Below, piece after piece: positions 44,800 to 52,983 of a DNA stretch of 53,438 nucleotides. Made by a program: the position numbers and the translations under genes. Source of the stretch: an uncultured Muribaculaceae bacterium. Its GTDB lineage: Bacteria; Bacteroidota; Bacteroidia; Bacteroidales; Muribaculaceae. Each line of letters starts with the position of its first letter. The stretch's first letter is position 1. The notes under the pieces were generated by a model. It did not search any database. It worked only from the letters and a program-made list of their open reading frames with translations, and was not told where the DNA came from. The stretch is from the NCBI GenBank assembly GCA_910583675.1, contig CAJTYH010000021.1, positions 1 to 53,438 on the forward strand, in the 5' to 3' direction.

Positions 44800-45288
44800 A
44801 TGAAAGAACATCTAACCATCGCACTTGTCGCACACGACCATCGCAAAGCTGACATGGTAGATTGGGCACGATACAATGCCGACTACCTGTCACGGCATCA
44901 TCTTGTATGCACCGGAACTACGGGAGGGCTGATAAGGAAAGCCTTTGACGAGGAGGGCATACAAGCAAACATAGAGTGCATGAACTCAGGCCCTATGGGC
45001 GGCGATGCGGAAATAGCGGCAAAAGTAGTGCGAAACGAAATCGATCTTGCAGTATTCCTCATAGACGACCTCAACCCGCAACCGCACGAAGCCGACATAC
45101 AGATGCTCCTGCGGCAATGTCGCCTCCACAACGTGCCGATCGCATGCAACCGCATAAGCGCCGACCTGATGATTTCCAGCAAACTCTGGACTGATCCCGA
45201 CTACCATCCCACGGCACAAAGCTACACCGAGTTCAAGCGTACTCCCGAAAACACTCCCGGCAGCGGGAATCACAACACCTCCGCATAG
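44800..45288 (+). CDS. mgsA: Methylglyoxal synthase
   Basis: 162 residues, cytosolic. It converts dihydroxyacetone phosphate to methylglyoxal and phosphate, a bypass used when phosphate is low or sugar phosphate accumulates. The catalytic site is GPMGGD with D69 (E. coli D71); QPHEAD supplies H96 and D99. The N-terminal ALVAHDHRK (8-16) and TGTTGGLI (38-45) bind phosphate. The C-terminal tail after about 143 is slightly longer than in E. coli. It is monocistronic between divergent DUF3737 and the OmpA-type gene. Confidence 0.96.
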   Translation: MKEHLTIALVAHDHRKADMVDWARYNADYLSRHHLVCTGTTGGLIRKAFDEEGIQANIECMNSGPMGGDAEIAAKVVRNEIDLAVFLIDDLNPQPHEADIQMLLRQCRLHNVPIACNRISADLMISSKLWTDPDYHPTAQSYTEFKRTPENTPGSGNHNTSA

Positions 45289-45349
45289 CATAATTCCCTG
45301 AAAAGAGCTGAAAAAGGAGCCTGAGACCTACAAAAAAACATATAATATT

Positions 45350-45381
45350 TTTGGATGACTGTTAAAAAGTTTTTAACTTTG
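45350..45381 (+). promoter_or_regulatory. Promoter of the OmpA-like gene
   Basis: TTTG (45350-45353), a 20-bp spacer and TAACTTTG (45374-45381) match exactly. The leader to the ATG at 45407 is about 20 nt. As expected for an abundant porin. Confidence 0.85.
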
Positions 45382-45406
45382 TGGTCAAACAATAAACAGA
45401 GAAATT

Positions 45407-46573
45407 ATGAAGAAGGTTATTTTGTTGACAGCTATTGCCTTAAGCTCAATTTTCGCTTCTGCGCAGACAACTGTGGCAGGCAGCAAGTTTACCGACAACT
45501 GGAGCTTCACACTCAAAGGTGGCGCTGTTCTCTCCTCAAAGGCCGTGGGTAGCCATGGTTTCTGGAAAGACGGACGCGGCGTTGTCGGTGCCGAGCTTCG
45601 CAAACAGATCACACCGGTCTTCGGCCTGGGTGCTGAAGGCGAATGGAGCATCAATACATCATCCTGGTACCCCGTAAAATCGGCCAATGTATTCGACCAC
45701 CAGTATGTGGGTGTCTTCGGTGCAGTAAACCTCTCCAATGCTTTCGCAGGTTATGCAGGACTGCCCCGAGTATTTGAACTGGAACTTGTAGCCGGCACAG
45801 GATGGCTGCACGCATATTATCCCCACACAGTTTGCGACGATGGCAACTCATGGGCAACAAAGGTCGGTCTCAACTTCAACTTCAACCTCGGTTCAAGCCG
45901 TGCATGGACTCTTGCCGTGAAACCCGCATACATATGGAACATGAACGGCAACCCCAGCCCCAATGTACTGGGTTATGCCGCTGACTATAATGCCAACTAC
46001 GGCGGTCTTGAACTTGAGGCCGGTATCACATACCACTTTGGCAACTCAAACGGTACACACCACTTCGTTGTAGTCCGTCCATACGATCAGGGAGAGATTG
46101 ATGCGCTCAACGCACAGATCAACGCACTCCGCGCCGACCTTGATGCATGCGGTGCCAACAATGCAGCTCTGCTTGCACAGCTTGCCGACCTGCAGGCTCA
46201 GCTTGACGCATGCAACCGCCGCCCCGCTGCCGTGGAGAAAGTCGTAAAGGATCTCAACAATATCCGCTACGTATTCTTCAACTGCGGTTCTTCCACGATC
46301 CAGGCCAACCAGCAGCCAAACATCGCGATGGTAGCCGATCAGCTCAAGGAAAATAAGAGCGCTACCGTAACCGTAAAGGGATATGCATCCAAGGACGGTT
46401 CACTCGCCTTCAACAAAAAACTGGCTCAGCGCCGCGCCGAGGCTGTCAAGAAAGTCCTCGTAAAGCGCTACGGAATCTCAGCTGACCGTATTCAGGCTGA
46501 AGGAATGGGCATCGGCGACCTCTTTGAGGAAAACTCCTGGAACCGCGTCAGCGTTTGCACCGTCAACGAATAA
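45407..46573 (+). CDS. OmpA-family outer-membrane protein
   Basis: 388 residues: signal peptide MKKVILLTAIALSSIFASAQ, then an eight-strand-like outer-membrane barrel (about 25-225), a coiled-coil linker with repeated LNAQINALRADLDA and LADLQAQLDA (about 228-270), and a C-terminal OmpA peptidoglycan-binding domain (about 285-388). In that domain VKGYASKDGSLAFNKKLAQ and RRAEAVKKVL carry the Asp and Arg that bind meso-diaminopimelate. The protein ties the outer membrane to the wall. Strong promoter and strong terminator fit high expression. Confidence 0.95.
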   Translation: MKKVILLTAIALSSIFASAQTTVAGSKFTDNWSFTLKGGAVLSSKAVGSHGFWKDGRGVVGAELRKQITPVFGLGAEGEWSINTSSWYPVKSANVFDHQYVGVFGAVNLSNAFAGYAGLPRVFELELVAGTGWLHAYYPHTVCDDGNSWATKVGLNFNFNLGSSRAWTLAVKPAYIWNMNGNPSPNVLGYAADYNANYGGLELEAGITYHFGNSNGTHHFVVVRPYDQGEIDALNAQINALRADLDACGANNAALLAQLADLQAQLDACNRRPAAVEKVVKDLNNIRYVFFNCGSSTIQANQQPNIAMVADQLKENKSATVTVKGYASKDGSLAFNKKLAQRRAEAVKKVLVKRYGISADRIQAEGMGIGDLFEENSWNRVSVCTVNE

Positions 46574-46600
46574 TCCGACATCCGGTTTACAACCCACATA

Positions 46601-46640
46601 AAACGGGGCGATGTGTCAAAATTGACACATCGCCCCGTTT
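46601..46640 (+). terminator. Strong terminator of the OmpA-like gene
   Basis: 46601-46619 is an exact reverse complement of 46622-46640; allowing for loop geometry about 17 bp pair. A GTTTTTG tract follows on plus. It starts 28 nt after the stop. Confidence 0.9.
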
Positions 46641-47012
46641 TTGTATCCTATTGATTGAGGTTCAGCAGATTTGCCCGGTCGGCGGCTTTGGTCATGCATC
46701 AAGTTTAGCCAGTCTAAACATGAAATTTTAGCAGGATGAAATAACCTTATCTAAATGGAATTCCCCGCGAGCCTTCGAAGAAGGCGGGTGAAATACTAAT
46801 TCGGGTTCATCCATCAACCGGGAAAATCCGCTGACCCAGATATTGCGACTTGAAAATAATGCGACATCGCCTCTTAGGATTGTTTAAATTTATAGAATCA
46901 AATTTAAACAGCTACTTAAAGATGCATAATAAGATCATTAAGATACATCTAATGACCTTATTAATGTGGATTGATGAGATATGAGATTACTTTGCACTGC
47001 GGAGAAAACATC
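46641..47012. other. Gene-free region with three structured segments
   Basis: 372 bp between the OmpA terminator and the sensor kinase 3' end. It holds GCCTTC-GAA-GAAGGC within a GC-rich stretch (about 46776-46790), a perfect 11-bp AT-rich hairpin (46881-46891 with 46900-46910) and a longer imperfect hairpin at about 46930-46966. The AT-rich ones may terminate the kinase transcript (minus strand). No open frame here looks real; the rest is unexplained. Confidence 0.4.
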
Positions 47013-48509
47013 CTAACCCTGCTGGTCATTGGACGGCTTTTTGACACGGGGACATGGAAGGGTAAATATGAACTCCAATCCGCCTCCCTTACGGTTGCGC
47101 ACGGTGATGGATCCCCCCATGGAAATTATGCTGCTTTTAACGATAGGAAGTCCGAGACCTGTCCCACCGGCCTTACGCGAACGTCCGGAGTCAACGCGGT
47201 AGAAACGGTCAAAAAGATGCGACAAATGCTCTTCCGCCACACCGGTACCATTATCATAGAACGAAAATGTCATGTAGCGGTCGTTTCGTCCCAGAAGCTC
47301 TATCCCCATCTCAGTCCCCTGAGAATACGCGGCACTGTTTTTGATCAGGTTCTGAAGAACCGAATTTAGAAGCCCCTCATTACCAAGGATGGTGCAGTCC
47401 ATAGGAATATTGAAACGAAAATCCATTCCATGGATAATGCCGGACTTAACGACCTCGTCTGAAAGCGTGAAAATGGTGGAATGGAAATCTATCTCCTTGA
47501 TAGGTATGTTGTTTCCCGATTCGTCAAGCCGTGTCATTGTCGACAGATCGTTGAGCATGCTCACCAGACGCTCAACATTCATCTGTGCTTTTTCAAGGAA
47601 ATGACACCGGTCTTTCTCTGGCATGTCTGGCTGATTGATCAGCATCTCAATGTATGCCTTTATTATTCCGATCGGCGTCTTAAGCTCATGCGAGATGTTG
47701 TCAGTGAGCATTTTCTTCATATTGTTCTTCTCCTGCGTAGCTTTCAGGGCTATGACATGCTCACGTTCACGCCTTACGTTTGCCTGCATGCGCGAATTAT
47801 ATATGGCAACGATCTGACGGGATATCTCACCGATCTCGTCGGACGGGAAATCTCCCATAGGGATAAAATCCTTGTCGGCAGCCGCACGTTGTGCAAAATC
47901 GTGCAGCAGCGTCACATTCCGCGCCTGATGTGATGTGGCCACGTATACCAAAAAAGTACCGAAAGCCCCGACACCGAGAATGAATATCCAGATTATGGGA
48001 TCGACAGACGCGGCACGTGTTATCTTGGTCGACCTTGGGACAGCTACACGTATGTCAAGTGCGCCGTCTGCCGTTATACGACTGGAATAGTAATACAGCT
48101 TCTTCTTTTCACTGCCAAGATCATCTTCCATCAGTCGCAACAGGCGAGTGCCGTCGCTCTGGCTCACACGGCTATGCTCGAAAGCGGTATGAGGCACTGC
48201 ATAACGACCGTCACCTACTGTGGAGATCAACTTTCTTGAACGCAGGTCATATACCTGTATTACGATCTCCGAAAGATAGGTCTCGTCAAGGTATTTCTTT
48301 ACAAAGGCTATGGTCTCACGCAGATCGTTGTCGGAAGTCTGCGCGTCAGCTATGCACGATGCAGCCAGATCTATGCGTTCCACAATGTTCTCACGTCGGA
48401 ACTTATGCTCCTCACGCACTACAAGATATGCAAAACCCAACAATACCGTCCAAATGCATGCCGCTGCAACCAGAAAAAGCCGCAGGTTATATTTTATACG
48501 ACGTTTCAT
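47013..48509 (-). CDS. Membrane sensor histidine kinase
   Basis: 498 residues from the ATG at 48509; a TTG at 48524 is also in frame. Two membrane helices (about 8-26 and about 168-186) flank a periplasmic sensor domain. A HAMP-like linker follows, then the HisKA motif NISHELKTPIGII with the phosphorylated His, the N box LIKNSAAYS, and the ATP-binding FYDNGTGV and GGTGLGLPI. Signal unknown. It is 16 nt after the response regulator, so the two form a two-component operon (regulator first). Confidence 0.93.
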   Translation of the reverse strand: MKRRIKYNLRLFLVAAACIWTVLLGFAYLVVREEHKFRRENIVERIDLAASCIADAQTSDNDLRETIAFVKKYLDETYLSEIVIQVYDLRSRKLISTVGDGRYAVPHTAFEHSRVSQSDGTRLLRLMEDDLGSEKKKLYYYSSRITADGALDIRVAVPRSTKITRAASVDPIIWIFILGVGAFGTFLVYVATSHQARNVTLLHDFAQRAAADKDFIPMGDFPSDEIGEISRQIVAIYNSRMQANVRREREHVIALKATQEKNNMKKMLTDNISHELKTPIGIIKAYIEMLINQPDMPEKDRCHFLEKAQMNVERLVSMLNDLSTMTRLDESGNNIPIKEIDFHSTIFTLSDEVVKSGIIHGMDFRFNIPMDCTILGNEGLLNSVLQNLIKNSAAYSQGTEMGIELLGRNDRYMTFSFYDNGTGVAEEHLSHLFDRFYRVDSGRSRKAGGTGLGLPIVKSSIISMGGSITVRNRKGGGLEFIFTLPCPRVKKPSNDQQG

Positions 48510-48525
48510 CCGACCATCGGCCAAA

Positions 48526-49254
48526 TCAGTTCACCTCGGCCTTGAAACCATAACCGAATCCAAGGCGCGTAATGATATTTTCCCCGTACGGGCCGAGTTT
48601 CTTGCGCAGACGTGCGACATTGGTATCTATAGACCGGTTGGTAACCTGTGCATCCCACACCTGATTCATGATTTCAGCACGGGAGTGTATGCGCTCGCGG
48701 TGGTTCAGGAAGAAATGCAGCAGATCGAATTCGGTTTTTGTAAGCCCTATGTCTTTGCCGTTGATATAGCAGACCTTTTCATTCCGATCCAGACGAAGTG
48801 TCTTGAATGTTATGTCCGGTTCATAATGGGGCTTTGAAGCAGCGACGACAATCGGTTGCTGACGGTAACCGATCGGGGTAATTGATTGTGTACGACGCAG
48901 GACGGCACGCACACGCGCGATCACTTCCCCGATATTGAAAGGCTTGGTGATATAGTCGTCGGCACCGATGTTAAGCCCCATGACCATATCGTCCTCACCG
49001 TCAAGAGCCGAGCAGAAAATTATGGGCACATTCTCAACCATGGGATTGTTGCGCACGCGCTTTGCAAAGTCGAAACCGCTAAGCCGCTCCATCATTATGT
49101 CCACGATCATGAGATTGTAGACAGACAGATCATAGCCCAACGCAGTCTCTGCACTATCGGCGGTGTCCACTTCATAGCCTTCCTTCTCAAGATTGTACTT
49201 AAGAATTTCGCACCATGAATCTTCATCGTCTATAACCAGTATACGAACTCTCAT
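48526..49254 (-). CDS. OmpR/PhoB-family response regulator
   Basis: 242 residues. The receiver domain shows acidic residues in LVIDDEDS, the phosphoacceptor Asp in MIVDIMM (about 53), and lysine in ITKPFNI (about 104). The winged-helix OmpR-type domain follows from about 145 (FKTLRLDRNEKVCYING, then SRAEIMNQVWDAQVTNRSID). It precedes the kinase gene by 16 nt. A cluster of GTTAAAC/GTTTAA repeats 130-170 bp upstream is a possible operator. Confidence 0.94.
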   Translation of the reverse strand: MRVRILVIDDEDSWCEILKYNLEKEGYEVDTADSAETALGYDLSVYNLMIVDIMMERLSGFDFAKRVRNNPMVENVPIIFCSALDGEDDMVMGLNIGADDYITKPFNIGEVIARVRAVLRRTQSITPIGYRQQPIVVAASKPHYEPDITFKTLRLDRNEKVCYINGKDIGLTKTEFDLLHFFLNHRERIHSRAEIMNQVWDAQVTNRSIDTNVARLRKKLGPYGENIITRLGFGYGFKAEVN

Positions 49255-49384
49255 ATTTTGATTCCTTGTAATATTATATGTCTATTTAGTCGGTAGCAAA
49301 AAACAATGAGGCCAGAGGAATATGAAGATGTTTTTCTGTATCTCAAGGGTATTTCCTTTTGCGTTATAAAGGTAATGAGAATAT

Positions 49385-49427
49385 ACGGTTTAAATGATGC
49401 CGAATATGTTAAACAACGTTAAACCGT
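49385..49427 (-). promoter_or_regulatory. Candidate operator upstream of the response regulator
   Basis: ACGGTTTAA (49385-49393) is complementary to TTAAACCGT (49419-49427), and GTTAAAC occurs twice 10 bp apart (49408-49414 and 49418-49424). OmpR-type regulators often bind direct repeats of about 6-7 bp spaced 10-11 bp, so this may be an autoregulatory site. Inference. Confidence 0.35.
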
Positions 49428-49490
49428 CAGTTCCCCTGAACCAATACATATCCCGGGCGTTCTATAGGTATAATTACTATATTTGCACTG

Positions 49491-49567
49491 TGTTTTTTCA
49501 TGGTATTAGATTTAAGGTTAAAGATAAAGTAAATCAGGCTGTCGGGAGACAGCCTGATTTGTATTTG
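49491..49567 (+). ncRNA. Candidate small RNA of about 75 nt
   Basis: A plus-strand -7 box, TATATTTG (49478-49485), is followed about 45 nt later by a perfect 13-bp hairpin (49531-49560) with a GGGA loop and TTTGTATTTG tail. Between them the sequence CATGGTATTAGATTTAAGG is not part of any gene. No protein frame fits. I have the unverified impression of having seen this segment in other Bacteroidales. No -33 box is visible, which weakens the promoter. Function is unknown. Confidence 0.45.
49531..49560. terminator. Hairpin between the ABC exporter and the two-component genes
   Basis: A perfect 13-bp stem with a GGGA loop. On plus it is followed by GTATTTG; on minus by ACTTTATCTTT. It can end the exporter transcript and the candidate small RNA. 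Confidence 0.8.
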
Positions 49568-49589
49568 TAGATCACAGCTACGTTACAAT

Positions 49590-51419
49590 TCAGAATTTCT
49601 GCATGTCCACCAGATGCCGGTAATAACCGTTGAGGGCAAGAAGTTCGTCATGAGTGCCCTGTTCCACTATGCGTCCTTCGTGGAGCACGCATATTATGTC
49701 GGCGTTCTTGATTGTGGACAAACGGTGGGCGATGACCATTGTGGTGCGTCCCTCCATAAGCCTGTCCAGTGCCTCCTGCACGAGTTTTTCGCTCTCGGAG
49801 TCAAGTGCCGACGTGGCCTCATCAAGGATCAACAAAGGCGGATTCTTAAGTATGGCGCGAGCGATGGATATGCGTTGGCGTTGTCCTCCCGAAAGACGGC
49901 ATCCACGGTCGCCTATATTGGTATCGTAACCCTGTTCCGAAGCCATTATGAAATCGTGGGCGTTAGCCACCTTTGCCGCACGTACCACATCTTCCATGGT
50001 TGCGTTATCAACCCCGAATGTTATGTTGTTGTAGAATGTGTCGTTGAACAATATGGCTTCCTGGTTCACATTACCCATAAACGAGCGCAGATCGTGCACA
50101 CGCAGATCGCGGATGTCAATTCCGTCTACTTTTACAGAACCTTTCTGTACGTCATAAAAACGCGGAAGAAGATCGGCCATTGTCGACTTTCCCGATCCGG
50201 ACTGCCCCACGAGAGCCACCGTGGCTCCTGCCGGAACATCAAGGCTCACGTCGTGCAACACCTCATTTTCCCCGTATGCGAAGGTGACGTTGTCATATGT
50301 TATGCGACCGTGGAGGTCACCTATGAGTTTTGGCTCCAACGGATCCTTGATCGGATTGTCGGCGCCAAGTATCTTGTCCACCCTCTCCATGGAAGCCAGC
50401 CCCTTCTGTATGGAATACATGGCCTTGCTGAGGTCTTTGGCGGGATTGATGAGGGAGTAGAATATGGTCATATAGAAAATGAAATCGGCGGCATCCATAT
50501 GCGAGTCGCCCCCAAGGATGAGCGTTCCCCCGAACCACAGGACTATCGCCACGGCTATCGTCCCGAGGAATTCACTCATTGGATGCGCCAGAGCCTGACG
50601 ACGCGCTATGCGGTTGGAGAGGCGGTAAAATTCCTGATTCTCGCGGTGAAAGCGCTTCTCCACCTTTTCCTCGGCATTGAATGCCTTGATGATGCGCAGA
50701 CCACCGAGGCACTCCTCAATATTCGACATCAGCACTCCCCATTGATTCTGCTGTGCCAGCGATTGCCTTTTCAATGCCTTGCCGACGCGTCCCATCACCA
50801 ATCCGGCAAGAGGAAGCAGGATCAGGACAAACACTGTCAGCTTCCATGACAAAAGCACCATGATTGTGAGGTAGACGATGATCGATATGGGATTCTTGAA
50901 CATCATGTCAAGCGACTGCATGATGGAGTTCTCTATCTCGCCCACATCTCCGCTCATGCGAGCCATTACATCGCCCTTCCGTGCCGCAGTAAAGAAGGAA
51001 ATAGGCAGCGTCACCATCTTGTCGAACACATAGTTGCGTATGTCGCGCACTATGCCCGAACGCATGGGGATGATTATGTAGGAGCAAAGGTATGTCACAC
51101 CGACCTTCAGACCTGTAAGCAGCACGAGCGCACCGGCAAGCCCGGCGAGCGCCAGTGTGGGGCCAGCGGTATTGATGGTTTCCTGAATGTAATAATAGAA
51201 ATTGTTCAGCACTATATCCTTGGCATGATCCCAGTCCCAAGGCATGAAGGTGTAATGCACCGCCTCGTCAACCCTGAAAAGCATTTTCAGGATAGGCACT
51301 ATAAGGAAAAAGGAGAAGACGGTGAGAAACGACGCAAGTATATTGAAGAATATGTTCAGGAAGACATATTTCTTGTACGGGGGCACAAAGCGCCTTATGA
51401 TCTGTATGAATTCTTTCAT
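49590..51419 (-). CDS. MsbA-like ABC exporter (lipid/multidrug, full half-transporter)
   Basis: 609 residues from the ATG at 51419; a TTG at 51428 is also in frame. An N-terminal six-helix transmembrane domain (about 15-335) is fused to a nucleotide-binding domain. The NBD has Walker A VGQSGSGKST, signature LSGGQRQRISIARAI, Walker B LLILDEATSALD and a switch His in MVIAHRLST. It works as a homodimer. The layout resembles MsbA-type lipid flippases and multidrug exporters; the substrate is not told by sequence. Promoter at 51493-51523, hairpin after the stop. Confidence 0.92.
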   Translation of the reverse strand: MKEFIQIIRRFVPPYKKYVFLNIFFNILASFLTVFSFFLIVPILKMLFRVDEAVHYTFMPWDWDHAKDIVLNNFYYYIQETINTAGPTLALAGLAGALVLLTGLKVGVTYLCSYIIIPMRSGIVRDIRNYVFDKMVTLPISFFTAARKGDVMARMSGDVGEIENSIMQSLDMMFKNPISIIVYLTIMVLLSWKLTVFVLILLPLAGLVMGRVGKALKRQSLAQQNQWGVLMSNIEECLGGLRIIKAFNAEEKVEKRFHRENQEFYRLSNRIARRQALAHPMSEFLGTIAVAIVLWFGGTLILGGDSHMDAADFIFYMTIFYSLINPAKDLSKAMYSIQKGLASMERVDKILGADNPIKDPLEPKLIGDLHGRITYDNVTFAYGENEVLHDVSLDVPAGATVALVGQSGSGKSTMADLLPRFYDVQKGSVKVDGIDIRDLRVHDLRSFMGNVNQEAILFNDTFYNNITFGVDNATMEDVVRAAKVANAHDFIMASEQGYDTNIGDRGCRLSGGQRQRISIARAILKNPPLLILDEATSALDSESEKLVQEALDRLMEGRTTMVIAHRLSTIKNADIICVLHEGRIVEQGTHDELLALNGYYRHLVDMQKF

Positions 51420-51492
51420 CTGCTGCAATGCAAAACCGGAACCATGTCCAAACCGTCATGATACGGCCTCAGGCATGTCCCGCTGTGAACCG

Positions 51493-51523
51493 CAAATTTA
51501 CGAATTATTTCCCGCTGCCGCAA
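51493..51523 (-). promoter_or_regulatory. Promoter of the ABC exporter
   Basis: In minus orientation TTG (51521-51523), a 20-bp spacer and TAAATTTG (51493-51500) match the consensus. The leader is about 68 nt. Confidence 0.75.
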
Positions 51524-51566
51524 CACCGCTGCCAACCAAGCCCTTTTAATGCCCGCTCATAAATGT

Positions 51567-51616
51567 GCATGGGCGGCATGCGATCCGAATCAATCAGGAT
51601 CACATGCCGTCCATGC
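51567..51616 (-). terminator. Terminator of the 2-oxoacid oxidoreductase operon
   Basis: A 20-bp inverted repeat (51567-51586 with 51597-51616, two mismatched positions) lies 42 bp after the gamma-subunit stop. On minus, GGGCATTAAAAGGG follows; no strong T tract. Confidence 0.7.
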
Positions 51617-51658
51617 AACACTCCACCGGAAAATTGTTACGGCGGAAAAATTCAAATC

Positions 51659-52195
51659 TTATTTAACAAGTTCCATACCACGCCTTATCGCAGCCTCATT
51701 GACCGGGATCAGATGGTGGTGACGTTCAGGAAGAGCTTTCTTAAGTCCACGCACCACAGCCTCAACCGGCACGTCGGGGCGCATCTTAAGCAAAGCACCG
51801 AGCAGGATCATATTGTAGCTCTTGGCCTGTCCCATTTCTATTGTAGCCTCCATGGCCTCCACCGGCATTACGATTATGTCCGTGCGCGTAGGGGCATGGT
51901 GTATGCCATAGGGATCATATATGAGGACACCTCCCGGCTTCACTTTGCTCTCGAACTTGTCAAGACTTTGCTGATTGAGTATCACCGCTGTGTCAAAGGT
52001 GTCAAGCACCGGCGACGAGATGGGTTCGTCACTCAGGATCACGGTCACATTTGCCGTACCGCCACGTTGTTCTGGGCCGTATGAGGGCATCCATGTCACT
52101 TCAAGGTCGTTTTCCAAAGCGGCATAAGCCAGGATCTTGCCCATGGAGAGCACGCCTTGTCCGCCGAAACCGGCTATGATAATTTCATCCTTCAT
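51659..52195 (-). CDS. 2-oxoacid:ferredoxin oxidoreductase, gamma subunit
   Basis: 178 residues, soluble. The start IIIAGFGGQGVLSMGKILAY (residues of about 5-24) with GxGGQG is the gamma-subunit signature. Then PSYGPEQRGGTANVTVILSD is typical of the KorC/PorC domain. The subunit joins the alpha and beta chains in the complex that oxidatively decarboxylates a 2-oxoacid to acyl-CoA and reduces ferredoxin. It starts 3 nt after the beta-subunit stop and is the last gene of the operon. Confidence 0.93.
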   Translation of the reverse strand: MKDEIIIAGFGGQGVLSMGKILAYAALENDLEVTWMPSYGPEQRGGTANVTVILSDEPISSPVLDTFDTAVILNQQSLDKFESKVKPGGVLIYDPYGIHHAPTRTDIIVMPVEAMEATIEMGQAKSYNMILLGALLKMRPDVPVEAVVRGLKKALPERHHHLIPVNEAAIRRGMELVK

Positions 52196-52198
52196 GGT

Positions 52199-52972
52199 TC
52201 ATTCAGTTTTGTCGGTGTCTTTTATGTCGCCAAGCGGATAATGGGCGAACATGTTTTCTTCCATCCATTTGTTGGACTTCTCAGGGCTCATCTTCCAGCC
52301 GGAAGAGCAGGTGCCCACAATCTCCACGAACGAAGTTCCTTTTTTGGCACGGGCGTTGAGGAAAGCCTTGCGGATGGCAGCCTTGGCCTTGCGCACGGCA
52401 GCCGTAGTATGAACGGCCTGACGCGTAACGTAACATGTGCCGTCAAGAATGCTCACAACGTTGCCAACACGCAACGGGAAACCGTTGAGGTCGACCCTGC
52501 GTCCATAAGGTGTAGTGGCAGTCTTGGCTCCCTCAAGGGTACATGGAGACATCTGACCGCCGGTCATTCCATATATCCCGTTGTTGATCATTATTATGAC
52601 GATGTTTTCCCCGCGAGTGCACGCATGTATGGTCTCTGCGGTACCTATGGCGGCAAGGTCACCGTCTCCCTGGTAAGTGAACACCACCTTTTCAGGATTC
52701 AGACGGCTGACTGCCGTCGCCAGTGCGGGCGCACGGCCATGGGCGGCTTCCACCCAGTCGCAGTCTATGTAATTGTATGCGAATACTGCGCATCCCACCG
52801 GAGCGATGCCTATGGCATCCTCCTCAAGACCAAGCTCCTCGATCACCTCAGCGACAATCTTATGAACCACACCGTGGGAACATCCCGGGCAATAATGCAT
52901 GATGTTGTCGTCAAGCAGGCGCGGACGTGAATATACCTTGTTTTCAGGCTTGATTATATCTTCGCGTTTCAT
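52199..52972 (-). CDS. 2-oxoacid:ferredoxin oxidoreductase, beta (TPP-binding) subunit
   Basis: 257 residues. The TPP-binding stretch begins at GDGDLAAIG (about 99) and ends NNGIYGMTGGQ (about 129-139). CPGCSHG near 28-34 supplies cysteines that bind an iron-sulfur cluster. C-terminal VGTCSSGWKMSPEKS is typical. It catalyses the thiamine-dependent C-C cleavage. The 2-oxoacid may be 2-oxoglutarate or a branched-chain oxoacid; sequence alone does not decide. Gap of 11 bp from the alpha-subunit stop. Confidence 0.93.
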   Translation of the reverse strand: MKREDIIKPENKVYSRPRLLDDNIMHYCPGCSHGVVHKIVAEVIEELGLEEDAIGIAPVGCAVFAYNYIDCDWVEAAHGRAPALATAVSRLNPEKVVFTYQGDGDLAAIGTAETIHACTRGENIVIIMINNGIYGMTGGQMSPCTLEGAKTATTPYGRRVDLNGFPLRVGNVVSILDGTCYVTRQAVHTTAAVRKAKAAIRKAFLNARAKKGTSFVEIVGTCSSGWKMSPEKSNKWMEENMFAHYPLGDIKDTDKTE

Positions 52973-52983
52973 GCTGAAAAAGT

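Noticed and set aside
46971..47369. A 132-codon plus-strand frame at the end of the sensor kinase gene
   Set aside because: It overlaps the HATPase G boxes of the kinase on the other strand and has no known motif.
49614..50849. A 411-codon open frame antisense to the ABC exporter
   Set aside because: The exporter frame shows Walker A, signature and Walker B motifs; the antisense frame reads like random His/Cys-rich sequence.
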